A stretch of DNA of 64,000 bases, from contig JAHLTZ010000002.1 of the NCBI GenBank assembly GCA_025786725.1, positions 806,001 through 870,000 on the forward strand. The letters run 5' to 3'. Below the pieces are notes generated by a model. The model made no database searches. It was not told the DNA's origin and was given only the letters and a program-made list of their open reading frames with translations. Numbering within the stretch: the first letter of the stretch is position 1; every line of letters starts with the position of its first letter. Both the position numbers and the translations under genes were made by a program. The stretch comes from Syncephalis fuscata. Taxonomy: Eukaryota > Zoopagomycota > Zoopagomycetes > Zoopagales > Piptocephalidaceae. This document shows, piece by piece, positions 34,610-46,200 of this stretch.

Positions 34610-36115
34610 ATGGATATCTTCGATATTGTTGCGGCATCGGCCCGGGTAAAAACACCGTCGTCGTCGGGTGTATCGCAACAGTCGTCGACGTATAGTAGCG
34701 GCGATGGATTTATGCGGTCTCGAACTGGATCGGCCGGGGAAACTTCGTTGTCGCATTCTATGCGGCCGGGTAAACCAAATCGACTACTGATGTCGCCTAT
34801 TACACAGCGTACTAAAACGATTCTAAAGTCACCACGTTCGCAAAGAAAGTATGCTAACCAACTGCCACCACCGCCAAGTAGTTTCTCGCCCGATGAGCTT
34901 GTACACTACTCGTTACATAGCAATCTATCGCCTGACCTAACCGTACCTACATTATCTTTTCCCTCTCGCAAGGGCAAGCAGCGGGCCGCCACCACCTCAT
35001 CGGTCGATAGAGATAACATTTCTATTATTCCCAATTCAAAATCAAATCCATTGTATAGGCATGACCATGACTTTCATACGACGACTACAGCCATAGCGAA
35101 TGGTAATAACGGTAATCTGATTGTTAATAGTAAAATGATCGGCAATAGTGTAACATCCTTGAATGCATTTGGCTTCAATCTTCAATGCTTATAGAACCAT
35201 CGATGAAAGACTTTCGTATGAGTCCCAATGCTTCTTCGCAGTCGCTTAAATCGTTATCGTCACTTGATGCTCGAGGCATTGTACGCGATGTAACACAGGC
35301 CACGGATGTTGCTCTTATTGATGACTGGACCCGAATTGGTATGACGGTGTTGCCATTATTTAACGGTGAAGCTGTACATGGTTGTATGGAAGATTTGGCT
35401 GCATTAGTCAAGTAAGTGTAACATAATATAGCATAATATAGTATTTAATAATAATAATAATATAATTAATATAATAATTAATATTATTTTTATAGACAAT
35501 GTATTCATGAACGTGATCGTTCTACGTTATTACCCGATTTTACCCGTATTCTTGATCATGGTATGTTAAATTTAAATGCGCAACTACAGCATTTACCGTC
35601 CGAGGATGCTTTATTACCTTGGCTAGCTGATACATGGCACTTCTTCCACACCGATGTTCTGTCCTATCTGCTATGTGTATTTATGCCCATGCAGACCCTG
35701 TTGAATCGTCGTTCTTTGGACACATTTAATGTACGCGAACAGATTCTATCTAGTTTCCGCGACCAAGTATTTCTACCGATATCCGATCGGATTGTTGGTA
35801 ATTAGCATAGGACTCGAATCAATTGCGTTAATTAATTCAAATATAATAGCACAATTTAGTAAAATACCCTCCAATACCGATGCAGAAACTCGGGAGACAA
35901 TGGCACGAATTGTTCAAATGACTGGTATCATTTGCAATACACTGGCCGCTCCTGAACAACGAAGACGTACCCTTAATGTGTGGCATGCCCTTATGCGTCG
36001 TTGGCATGTTGTTATGGCGCAACAACGTGATGTTCGACGCCCCAATGCCATGTATCGACGTTGGACCCGATCAACTACCGGACCTATTCCACCTTCTGGC
36101 CGCCGTATAGGCTAG
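34610..36115 (+). CDS. HbrB/PRR5/Bit61-like TORC2 subunit, paralogue 2
   Basis: The start is chosen at MDIFDIVAASARVK; the longer upstream frame lacks an ATG. About 165 low-complexity residues (many Ser/Thr, a PPPPSSF run) precede an intron (about 35102-35192, AATG/GTAATA...TTATAG). This intron brings EPSMKDFRMSPNASS into phase and avoids an apparent frameshift. The HbrB domain follows: DWTRIGMTVLPLFNGEAVHGCMEDLAALVK, DFTRILDHGMLNLNAQL, FFHTDVLSYLLCVFMP, VREQILSSFRDQVF, and a last exon with RIVQMTGIICNTL. It matches paralogue 1 element by element, including the intron after ALVK/IVIK. A role in TORC2 is likely; the two may be alternative subunits, like Bit61 and Bit2. Confidence 0.8.
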
Positions 36116-36552
36116 ATCAGCTATCGTTATTAAACAATAGAAGCATAATAGTCTATTTGGCCAGATATGTATATAGAACTGCACCGAATATGGCCAACAC
36201 GTTGCATTGTATACTTTAACTTTGCGTATTCTATTTAATTACTACTGACCACGCCCCCCTCTCACCATTACCATCATTTTTATTATTATTACCATTAGTA
36301 TTTGCCATCAGTGTTATTATTGTTATTATTGTTATTAGTGATTTTATGATGATGATTGTATTTGATGTTTGTCATCAATACTTGTTACTAATAAATATAA
36401 ATTCAATTTAATGCAATTATTGATTTGTTTATTATTGTAAAGAAATCGCGTGTTTTCCTCTTTTAATTCATTTCAACGATACTTATTCTTTACATTCCTA
36501 TCAATCAACTGTTTTAGCCATAACAAATAGGGTCGACGCTATTATTGCAACT
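36116..36552. other. Intergenic region
   Basis: It contains ATT/GTT trinucleotide runs (about 36270-36340) and an AATAAATATAAA-like poly(A) region near 36391. Nothing else recognised. Confidence 0.4.
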
Positions 36553-37639
36553 ATGCCACCACGTAGAACACGTCGAGGAACTGCTAAACGCGTGGTCAAC
36601 AAGAGATCTGCGGTTAGAAGCAATAGCAATAATAGCAGTAGTAATAGCAATGCAACACTAGTACATCTATCTACTGCTACGACAAGTGCTAGCGCAGAAA
36701 ACACGTCAGACAATACTACTATAACTACTATAGAAGAGACTGAATTGCAAAGAAAGTACAAGGCTGAGTGTAAGTTGTAGATTATAGTGACGTAATAGTA
36801 GTAGTAGTAGTAACGTGTACTAATGTGTTTGTGTAGTGGCATTAAGGTGTACAGCATTGGAACAGCGAACAGAAGCATTAATTCATTCATTGCAAATGGA
36901 TTATGAGACTAGATTGGCTGCCATGCCCATGGAAATACGTCAAATGCCCGTACGTGTATTCTGTGAGGAATATGAAGGCAGTGTTGCACTGTATTTGGCA
37001 CGAATTGCTCAGTCTACCGCATCAACTTCATCTACACCACCGACCACCTCGACCACTACTGCTACACCATCGTTTATGACGGCTAAGAACCGATTAAGCT
37101 ATAGCAATAGTAATAAGGGTGCTATTACGACAAATGAAGAGACACTATTCACCAAAGATCGTTCTACACGCTCAACTCGACCAACTCGTATTCCTCGATC
37201 AGCACGAAAACGTACAATGACTCGTTCGCGTACAGCATTGATGGCTGATTCACAGCCTCCACCACCATCGATCCATAGTCAGCATGGTACAGCAATGATG
37301 ACTACGCCTAAATTAGATACACGTTTGCCTAAAACACCGCTAATTACTAATCAGACCACAAATCAAGCGCATAATGCGATGAAAACACCACTGGCTCATG
37401 TTAAATCAACCCGTATGGGTAAACGATTAACGCTACGTCGTCAGCCTTCACTTGTATCGCTAGCCTCACCCGAAACGGTAATTACCTTGCCATTGGGTAA
37501 AGGTAATGTACTGGAATTGGATCCGGCCATTTCACCGTCAAATGTACGCCATTTAGGTGATACGGAACGACAGCAAGTTAAAGAGAAGCTAGCCAAGATG
37601 CAGTCGCAATTGGCACGTCTTATGCAAAGCATCGATTAG
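36553..37639 (+). CDS. Borealin-like chromosomal passenger complex subunit
   Basis: Two exons (36553-36769, 36837-37639; intron 67 nt, in phase at KAE/LALRC). The basic N-terminus (MPPRRTRRGTAKRVV) is followed by a helical segment with LIHSLQMDYETRLAAMP and IRQMPVRVFCEEYEGSVAL, resembling the survivin/INCENP-binding helix of borealin. The C-terminal part has TTPKLDTRLPKTP, ITLPLGKGNVLELDP and a final helix (VKEKLAKMQSQLARLMQ), matching the arrangement of the borealin C-terminal domain. The passenger complex (Aurora B, INCENP, survivin, borealin) controls chromosome biorientation. Identification rests on weak motifs in the right order. Confidence 0.68.
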
Positions 37640-37798
37640 TAGATTGGCATGCTTATGTTTGGTCAACCTGTATCTTCATAGTTTCTATTCTTGTTTCGTT
37701 TTTATTTTATTATAAATAACTATTAACTATTGCTAATGGTCACATCATTATTATATTGCTATTATTTAGATGTAAAATACCAATAAAATGACTATTTA

Positions 37799-38828
37799 TT
37801 ATTTATAAGATGGTCGTTTATAATTTGGTGTAGGTAGACCTTCAACCATAGTGGCTTCACCTTTACTGCTACCATGAGCATTGCGGTTGGTGCGTTTTGC
37901 TAAAAGTTTCTTTTTAGTATCGTCGCAATTTGCTTCATGTTTAAGTTTTGATTCGGCATTTGCTTTAGCGGCATCACGAGCCTGTGCCAGTCGTTGATCC
38001 AGTCCACCAAGTGCATCATCGATTCTATTACACCTATATATTAGATTAGTGTTGATCAGTAATTAGTAATAGATATTAATAGATGGGCAGCTTATGTACC
38101 AGGCATCTAACGTGGCCGCCAACTGATCCAATTGACCAGGCGATAAATCCCGACCCATAGCATAATCGACGTGTAATTGACTAGATCGTTGATCAAGACG
38201 ACCTCGTAAAATACCGCCGTAAATTGCTTCAATAACTAAACTTTCCATTTCACGTAATTCCGATAAATGTAATGCTTCCAATAAGTGTGGATAGGGCAGT
38301 GTCTATTCAATGACTGGTTAAAAGTGTTTATGACTAATTATAAATAATTACTTGACGTTGAGCGGCCAAAGAAACGACAGTTAATTGACGTAGTTTCGAT
38401 AACTGTTTGCTATCTAATGCTGGTAGATTACTTTGATTAGCTATACAGTATTAATAGGTTAGATTAATTAGTAATTGATAATTAGGCTTGTGGTGAAATA
38501 GCGAGTATTACCTAAATAATCTTCATAAGTGCCATAGGAGAATATTTTTAATAATTCTACATAAGCAACATGTTGTGGATCCTTAGTTAACTGATAATAG
38601 ATATAGTACATGTTATTAATATATTATAGGTGCACTCTATATTAGACTTACTTCTTGTACATTGGGTGCTTGAACGAATTCAGAAAATACATAGACACCA
38701 GGTGCGGATAGTGCTTGTTGGATGAGATTGACACAGCTGGCACCTCGAGTTGACTTTAGCAGCAGTAGTAGACGCTCTGCATTCTGCGCCACTACGCTGC
38801 TTGCTGCCGTTGATGGTTGTTCTGCCAT
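37799..38828 (-). CDS. COP9 signalosome subunit 7 (PCI domain)
   Basis: About five exons. The N-terminal helices include CVNLIQQALSAPGVYVFSEFVQAPNVQEL. Then come LLKIFSYGTYEDYLA, LRQLTVVSLAAQRQTLPYPHL and the PCI winged helix with LRELESLVIEAIYGGILRGRLDQ (written MESLVIEAIYGG here) and a C-terminal coiled-coil/Lys-rich tail. CSN7 is known for exactly the YGxxxDY...LPxLxxxxxxKLRQLTVVSLA order. The signalosome removes NEDD8 from cullins. Presence of CSN7 indicates that the species retains at least part of the complex. Start and stop are unambiguous. Confidence 0.9.
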
Positions 38829-39045
38829 AATACTGTTACAGCAAACGCTTAGACGAACAAGTATCGCTGGTTAGTTATAATGACAAGAGTATGAAAGAGA
38901 AGGTAACAAAATGACGTGCGCAAGTCTACAAAGGTGTCCTTATCTTTCTCTTTTATTACTACAATTCGCCTGTTACATCTTTTATTTACACTGCTGAGAT
39001 CTAGTCGTTTGTTTACTTGTTTATTAGTGTACTCGCCAGTGTATT

Positions 39046-39763
39046 ATGGCTGAATCAGATATTACAAAACCTATTATTGCTGCATCTGAAGAGGTGGCAG
39101 CAGCAGCAGCAACCACGACGGAAGTAGAAGAGAATGAGACGTCATCCGAAGCACCGACAGAACAAGTAGAAGGAGAGGAGAATAGCGAGACGTCGGCCGT
39201 AGAAGAAGCACCGCCACCGCCCAAGGTTAGTATATTGGTATATTAATACGTAGAAATATCAATGTATATGGACCATGTAGAGTACTTATCCGTCCGAACA
39301 AGTAGAAGCGATTGTTAAAGAGGTAAGCGCGTTATTGAATCAATAAATAGTAATGACTGAAAAACCTATATAGGTGACCGACGACGTGTTAAGTGGAGAA
39401 TACTACCAGCATAGTCGTCTACCAGGCTGGAATGCGGCCATTGTAGAACGATGTCTAGTTAAACTGGGCGAGTTAAAAAAGCCCTATAAATATATTGGTA
39501 GGTGTTGGTATATTAGTATGTGCAGTGTTTATTGACCCATAATAATATACGCTACTATTTAGTGACATGTGTGATTCTACAACGAACCGATGCTGGTATC
39601 CATGCTGCCAATTCATGCTATTGGGATAATACACGCGATGGTAGGTTGTTGTATATCTGTTATAGTCACAATGTTTACCTGTAATACTTTAGGCTACATT
39701 ACTTATCAATATGAATCTAAAAGCATGTACACCATTGTTAACGCATTCTGTCTTGCTGTTTAA
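39046..39763 (+). CDS. Tctex1-type dynein light chain
   Basis: Five exons with introns of about 40-65 nt. An acidic, Ala/Glu-rich N-terminal extension of about 60 residues precedes the Tctex1 fold: QVEAIVKEVTDDVLSGEYYQ, HSRLPGWNAAIVERCLVKL, KPYKYIVTCVILQRTDAG, HAANSCYWDNTRDG and SMYTIVNAFCLAV at the very C-terminus. These are the hallmark segments of DYNLT light chains, which bind dynein intermediate chain. Tctex1 light chains occur in animals and many early-diverging fungi, so this gene is mildly informative on taxonomy. The acidic extension is longer than in animal DYNLT1. Confidence 0.9.
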
Positions 39764-40364
39764 TAATAAACAATATTAACAAATATGGATACATTAATAG
39801 CAACTAATATAACGGTAATCGCTATCGTGCTTGAATAATTGTTATACAATTGCTATTCTTATTGATCAATGGTTTTGTTATCTTGAAAAAAAGACTTGTA
39901 TTTTCGATAATTATATTATTGAAGTTGTTATAGTTTTCTTTTGTTTAGTTAATTTAAATTTGATAATTTTTTGAGTACAGACGAGTCAGTCACGTTCTTG
40001 TACTGTTTGGAAATATTTCATACTACTATTAAAGATATTATAATTGCCAATAAAATAATAAATACTTAGATCAAGTGTATAAATAGTATACATTTGTTTA
40101 TTTAAATATTTATAACACTTATATTATAAATCTATTAACGCTTATTTATAATTTCTTATATTCGCTACTGCTATCTTGTTAAAAATAATAATTTGGTATA
40201 ATTAAGCGCTGACATTAGTATGTTATTGTAGGTGTAGCAAGTCTTTACCCCTGTGGGACTCAGTAAATAGTTTGCCAAATAGCTTTTGTTCGTATTTCTA
40301 CTCTCCTTTTCTTTTTCAACACTTGCTTTATAGCGTATTTTGATCTGTAATAACAGCGTTAACT
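39764..40364. other. AT-rich intergenic region
   Basis: About 600 bp, mostly A and T. Nothing recognised. Confidence 0.4.
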
Positions 40365-40745
40365 ATGTCCAATTCACAAAAAGTATCCAATCAAAATGAA
40401 GAAGCAAATGAAAAGAAGAACACGAAAGAAGACTCGTCAGTGGACGACGAGCATTTCATAAAAGTCTCATTTCATCGCCATATTTATGGAACAGGTGGCA
40501 CACAAAGTAATAGCAGCCCGTCTCCACCAGTTGTCAATCCAACTACCGTAGAATCCAAATTAGATGACAAAGCTACAGATTCGGAAGATCAAGCAAAGGA
40601 AGCAGCAAAGGAAGAAGAGATTGAACAGCGTCGTGTAGAATTAGAGGCAGAGGAGGCAGCACTGATAAAACAATTGGCAGCGCTAAGAGATGAAAAACAC
40701 CAGCTATTTTCTACATTACGAGCTATACTGCCCGAACGCGACTAG
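40365..40745 (+). CDS. Unknown 126-aa charged coiled-coil protein
   Basis: An intact ORF with a good ATG. The N-terminal 30 residues are polar, followed by HFIKVSFHRHIYGTGG, a Ser/Pro linker and a C-terminal coiled coil (RRVELEAEEAALIKQLAALRDEKHQLFSTLR) ending in ILPERD. I do not recognise the family. The FIKVSFHRHIYG box and the coiled coil look constrained, so I believe the gene is real. Its upstream region (40200-40364) and the (GTT)n directly after the stop are the only neighbours of note. Confidence 0.55.
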   Translation: MSNSQKVSNQNEEANEKKNTKEDSSVDDEHFIKVSFHRHIYGTGGTQSNSSPSPPVVNPTTVESKLDDKATDSEDQAKEAAKEEEIEQRRVELEAEEAALIKQLAALRDEKHQLFSTLRAILPERD

Positions 40746-41325
40746 ATTGTGTTGTTGTTGTTGTTGTTGAATATATTACAATATAAATAAATGGAGTAAA
40801 CAAGTTACTTTTGCTATTATTGTCTACAGTGTGGCATAGGAATGTAGAGACGAACAAAAGTAGGACTCAACGGGTCACGGGTTCAGATGTGTGACCGGCA
40901 ACATTCCAATGTTGTTTTTAAGTAGCGATGACGACAAAGCTGACATTTACGGTTGGAGAGGAAAGAAAAGAACGGCCACACTTTCTTCTTATTCGCTATT
41001 CTTCAACAAGCATTCTCGTTTCTATTCATTATTCTTTTCCACGCTCTGTATCCTTCTATCTTTGTTCTCTAGCCAGTGCTGTTGCTACCTTGCTATCGTT
41101 GACATTGACATTTTACGCCTATTGATTCTACAACACAGACTATCCATCTTACTCCTCTGCATTACAAGAGATTCTGTATAGTTGCCTGTGCCAAGGAACT
41201 TTATTGGTGCTGTGCTTTACTGGTTATTAAGACAGGCCTGCTATTGTTGTAGATATTTGCCTAGCTCCGTTTGAGGTGACTAGCCTAGCGACACGTTAGG
41301 AATAAATAGCGAATATTGCTCAATT
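40746..41325. other. Intergenic region with (GTT)n
   Basis: A (GTT)7-like tract occurs at about 40748-40769. The part before the SNX9-like start is pyrimidine-rich, probably its promoter and leader. ORFs of up to 96 codons here have no motif. Confidence 0.4.
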
Positions 41326-44084
41326 ATGTCCAAAACTCCGACTTCAATAGGCGATGAGTCGCTTAGTGGTCGGACAACGCCTACTGCGTCAGATTTACCG
41401 CCACGCACTGTACGAGCACTCTATTCATTCAACGGACACACCGAGTACCATGAGTTAACGTTTGAAGAAGGTGAACTGTTAACTGTGGTGCGTGAACGTA
41501 TTGCTGATGGATGGTGGGTATGTGAGAAGGATGGTGTACAAGGATTGGTGCCCGAATCATATATTGCAGTAAGTAATTTATTAGTAATTATTTATTAATA
41601 GTAAACATGAATATTAATGGTGTAATGTAATGTTAGTATGGCGCCGACTTTGATTTGGAGGCCCGACCTCCTTCGCCAACCTTTAGCCTGGCACCATCAA
41701 TGCTTTCATCAACCGGCACGGCTACCTCTACCATGGGTATGTCGCGTTCGGCCACATCAACATCGACCGCTTCCAGTATACCGCCAAGTATACGCAATCA
41801 GCTATTAGTGAAGCGACAGCTTAATCGATTCAGTCGATTTGTTACTTCAGGTGTTGAGGAGTTTATTCTGTATGGTGGACGACGCACTGTACCACCGGCA
41901 AACAATATGGCTGCTTTGCAGCATATTCACGAGGAAGAGGATGGCAACGGCGGTGGTGTAGCAGGCAACGGTATTGATAATAATGATAATACAGATGGCA
42001 ATGGTGTACCATCGGAATCCGATAAACACTATATAGAGGTAGGCAGTGATATATGAATATAAAAAGTGCATTAGTGTATTAGTAAAGCTAACGAATTAAT
42101 CAAATCTAATTAGAGTGGACCTGCCTGGCGACACAAGGCACCAGAGTTTTGTGTTCGTGTGCATGACCCGGAAAAACGAGCAAAAATGGCTGGCATGCAA
42201 GAATATACCGTCTACCAAGTGACTTCTGAGGTAAATGTTTATTAGTTTATTAGCGATGATTATTAAAATATGACCTAGTTCGCCCAAGGTGTATCTGTTA
42301 CGGTTGAGCGGCGATTTAGTCAATTTCAATGGCTACATCGACGATTAGAAATCAAGTTTTCTGCACTCATTTTACCACCATTGCCAGAAAAGCAGTTTTC
42401 AGGTAAATATGAATATAAATTGATTTTACAGTTTATTTATTCGCCGTATTTTTACAGGTCGGTTCAACGAAGAGTTTATTGAACGTCGTCGTCGAGCACT
42501 TGAACGATTCATGAATCGATTGGCTCGGCACCCAGTTGTGCGTTATTCAGATTTACTTACCCATTTTCTAAATTGCACTGATGATTCGGTAAGTAGTAGA
42601 AATAGTGTAGGATCGAAGCAATATACTTAGTCAATATAATGCAACAATATTAAAGGAATGGCGACGACAAGAGAAGAAGTTTGAAGCAGATCGTGTAGTA
42701 GGCCACTCATTTTTTCAACATGTATATCATCCAGAATTTAACGTTGATGATGATGGGTAAGTAAATAGTATGGCTTTTGAAATATAAAATATTAATTGTT
42801 TCTTTGCCTAATAGTGATGTGGAGACATTGGAGCGATTCCACGCTCATACACGAGCTATTGATCGGTATTTACCATCGATTGCTGAAGCGGCTCAAGGTT
42901 ACAAGGATTTTTACACAGGTTGGTATTGCTATTGATTATAATTATTATGAAAATGGTATACTTAACAAGAAGTGTATATAGAAGCCAAGAATCATTACAA
43001 ACGACTTGGATTGGGTATATTAAGGCTGATTACAGGAACAGAGACTGAAGGATATGAACCTGTCAACGATGAAGGTATTTGGTGCTGGCGAGATGGATGC
43101 CATGGCAAGTTATCAAACATATGTGTATGTATATATACTATTGCTAATACCATAGTTAATAGAATGTCTTTGCTTGACAAAATCACTACAATCGGCGGCT
43201 GAACTAATGCAGGATACATGTGAGCTTCGTGAGCAACATGTAAGCAAAAAAATACATACAGTTGTTATATTTATATATATTAATTACTGCTTATTGGTTT
43301 GTTTAATAGGTTCAGGAAAGTCTAACACCTTGGTTGGAAAGTATTCGTACTTATTCAGGCACTTCTATTGCTCAAGCAGTAAGTAAAAAGCATCATCAGC
43401 AAAATTGCATATAATCTACGTGTCTAATATCTACTGTTTATTAGCCATTGGTGGAAATGCACATTGGTGCGCATAAAAAATATCAAGAAGTACTTGGTGA
43501 AGGATTTGCCGAAGATGGCACTTTGGAAAGGCCAGAGGTGATTTATTTTGATTTAATATAATGAATTAGTAAGATTAACGCAATAATCATATTGTAGGAC
43601 TTTGATGCAGAGGACATCAAGTCACGTTGTGAAACCGTATATAACGTGACACTCGCTGAGGTAGATCGTTATCACGATGAACGAGCTCGTGATTTCCGCG
43701 ATTTTGCTGTCAACTTTCTAGATAATGAAATCGGGCATTATGAAAAAGTAAGCAGTTTTTAAACTAGTAACATCTATTAATAACTAATATTTGACGTTTA
43801 AGATGTTGGAGAAATTACGGCAGGCACGTGCGCTATTCGATGAGCCTACTTACTCTGAACAGGCCGAGTCTCCGCGTCAACCTACACGATTTGCCAAAGA
43901 GCTAGAGGAATTACCGTTGACACGGCCTACTTCAGTAGCTAGTGTGACCAGTGTTGTTGGTGGTATGGTCGACGGCGTTGGATCGGTTGGGTCATTCCTC
44001 AAGTCAAAAGCACGCGGTTCATACGTCGGTGGCAGTATGTTTTCGGATTGGGGCTGGGGAGCTCGGCGTACAAGTGCCGGTTAA
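41326..44084 (+). CDS. SH3-PX-BAR sorting nexin (SNX9/18/33-like)
   Basis: About eleven exons. The SH3 domain covers TVRALYSFNGHTEYHELTF, DGWWVCEKDG and GLVPESYIA. A Ser/Thr-rich linker and a Gly/Asn-rich segment follow. The PX domain reads YTVYQVTSEFAQGVSVTV, RRFSQFQWLHRRL and ALILPPLPEKQFSGRFNEEFIERRRRALERF. A BAR-type helical region includes EWRRQEKKFEADRVVG and AAQGYKDFYTEAKNHYKRLG. Animal homologues couple membrane curvature to dynamin and actin in endocytosis. The intron at 43105-43162 starts GCAAGT and must be used to keep the frame (HECLCLTKSLQSAAEL). All other introns I checked are GT-AG. Confidence 0.85.
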
Positions 44085-44457
44085 TATGCTACTTGCTAGT
44101 TTATGAGTCTGCATATTGAAAGTTTGCATGAAAAATTAAGCTACCAGCAATATAATCATGAAGATGTGCATGCATATGTGTTTTCTAGCGATAATCGCTC
44201 GCTGTTTGAAATAATAATAATAGTATTAAGTCACGTTAAAGTTGATTAGTAGAAAATGTTGATTGCCAGTAATATTTACTTAATACGTGTATATCACAAC
44301 TCGTTACTGATGATGGTAAGGAAAAGTAAAACAAGTAGGAAAATGCACTATGTACATACATACACTATTGCCCAATAATGGTGCAATAGGAAAAGAAGTC
44401 GGAATTAAAGAAGCGAATAGATTAACGTTTAGTATCAACAGATACTAAAACATGCAA
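44085..44457. other. Convergent intergenic region
   Basis: About 370 bp between the SNX9-like stop and the Cys-rich protein stop. Nothing recognised. Confidence 0.4.
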
Positions 44458-45153
44458 CTAATCGCAATAGCATATGCGGCCGCATTGGCAACCTACACCT
44501 GATCCACGACACTCACAAAGCGTGCTATGTTTCATAAAGACACGGACATCGTTTGGTGTGCCGGCCGACATCGTGCGACGACGCAAGTTGCGAATGCCGC
44601 ATTCTCGGGCGGCAATGGCCATTTCACGTTCTCGATCGGCATTTGAGTGAAGCGAATAGCTTTGGCGGCGACGGTAGTAAGGCGTAAATTGCGCTGCTTG
44701 TTGCTGTTGTTGTGCTAGCGAATTATCACCACCGCCGCCCATCACTTGGCTTGTCATGCCAGTATCTTGCGTTAAGCGGGTTTGCGTCCTTCCTCGAGTC
44801 GCAGCCGTTCGACCACTTCCTCCTTGTTGACGATATGGCTTACAAGTGGCACAGCTACAAGTTTCGGTGCAGTCGCAGCGCATGTCAGTATGTTGACCAC
44901 GCTCCGTATTAACACATGAGCAAAAATCGTGCAACACTTCAGATTTCTGACAGTAGGGGCAGTAGTCGTCCTCGCGCAACGTAATTGGGTCATAGTCCGA
45001 TTCAACGGGACGGAACTGATGGTTATAGTTAAGCCCGTTGCCTAGCGTCGCCACCGAGTGGCGTTGCCGGCGAGGCCATAAATTCTCTTCAGTTTGTAGT
45101 TCACCTTGAACGAAAGATAGGCCTGGATCCATATTAGCTGAAGAGCGGTCCAT
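44458..45153 (-). CDS. Cys-cluster protein, unknown (231 aa)
   Basis: An intronless ORF with ATG start. The N-terminal 60 residues are polar. Cysteine cluster 1 (about residues 65-105) contains YCPYCQKSEVLHDFCSC, then RCDCTETCSCATCKPY. A Gln/Gly/Arg-rich linker follows, with RNLRRRTMSAG near the end, and cluster 2 closes the protein: TLCECRGSGVGCQC then CYCD. Paired CxC and CxxC groups suggest zinc or copper binding. The central CxC..xxCxCxxC resembles the Cys motif of copper-responsive fungal regulators, but no copper-fist DNA-binding domain is seen. The base composition is GC-richer than the flanks, supporting a real gene. Function is open. Confidence 0.6.
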   Translation of the reverse strand: MDRSSANMDPGLSFVQGELQTEENLWPRRQRHSVATLGNGLNYNHQFRPVESDYDPITLREDDYCPYCQKSEVLHDFCSCVNTERGQHTDMRCDCTETCSCATCKPYRQQGGSGRTAATRGRTQTRLTQDTGMTSQVMGGGGDNSLAQQQQQAAQFTPYYRRRQSYSLHSNADREREMAIAARECGIRNLRRRTMSAGTPNDVRVFMKHSTLCECRGSGVGCQCGRICYCD

Positions 45154-46200
45154 AAATTTGATGCTTGTATTCCTAGATACTGTAGGTAAAAATAATTTTT
45201 AATATAGTTGGCGACTGTAGAATGAACAAAGGTTTTTTAAAGAAGATGTGACTGTTGCGTTGTCATTAATACATAGTATTTCTAAAATTAACTGAAACCT
45301 GCATACATGTGCACGTATAATTATTCCCATAGATGCTTAAATGAAACAACAGCTTATCAATGAGCAAATATTTGTTCGGAACAGTTGATTCACATTTAAT
45401 AAGACAAAGATTAGCCATCGTTTTTATGCAGCTGAGATTGGCAATTGTTTCAGCTTTGCTAGTCTGGTAACAAAATAATAGCCAAAATAATAACGCAGCC
45501 AATGGTACTAGATAAGCGTGATTGCGATTTATCAATAACTAGGTATGCACAGTATTAAACTACTCAATGAGCATTTATAAAAGGATTATGTATTATTTGT
45601 CTAGTCATTTAAATATAAAAATTAAATATAGCCACAGCAACAATAAAATTGTCAGTAATTGCAGTATATCATTTAATCGTTCCATTTATATTGCAAATAA
45701 TTACATTTAAGCATATTTGCATAATTAAACTACACATTTGCTCTATTAAAAATAAAGCCGGGTGGCGAATGGCATCAGTCATTATGGGACATGTAGTAAT
45801 ATCCTGGCTAATTACTCTGTTTTATAAATACTGTGTGTTGTTTATTAATAATATTACAGATTTCATCTTTATTCAATTATATAAAAACGTATACATCCAG
45901 TGGAATAAATAAACTTAATTTACTTACATAAAAAGCAAATGTTTTAATATTGTATGTAATTTTATTATACATATTGCTATTTGACAAGCATGAAAATATC
46001 ATATAACAATTTGTATATAATTCAAATATAATCCAACTTCAAACTATCTAATTCATGTGTAATTATCAGTACAATAATGTAATTAATTAGTTATCTTTAT
46101 TATTGCTTTAATATATATATTGTCCTTTATTTAGTCAGATTGGCTATAGGGGAAATGACTGTTTAATAAACAACTTTATAATAATTATATTAGTTTTAGT
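45154..46200. other. AT-rich intergenic region
   Basis: It contains two open segments (45266-45535 on minus, signal-peptide-like and Cys-containing; 45649-45912 on plus) but neither has an ATG start. I therefore do not call them genes; the first may be a decayed secreted-protein gene. Confidence 0.35.

Noticed and set aside
35102-35192. Frameshift in HbrB paralogue 2
   Set aside because: A GTAATA...TTATAG intron joins the two frames in phase, so no lesion needs to be assumed.
36501-36890. Leu/Val-rich 129-aa ORF on the minus strand
   Set aside because: It is the antisense shadow of the Asn/Ser-rich first borealin exon; the borealin frame has a phase-correct intron.
40891-41181. 96-aa ORF before the SNX9-like gene
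   Set aside because: Pyrimidine-rich leader sequence. The Leu/Ser/Phe-rich product has no motif and lies just before a well-supported start.
45266-45535. Secreted small Cys-containing protein on the minus strand
   Set aside because: The open frame has no ATG (it begins with TTG) and I found no upstream exon that would supply one.
45649-45912. Hydrophobic 87-aa ORF
   Set aside because: It begins at TTG and lacks motifs, and its AT-rich composition makes long hydrophobic frames likely by chance.
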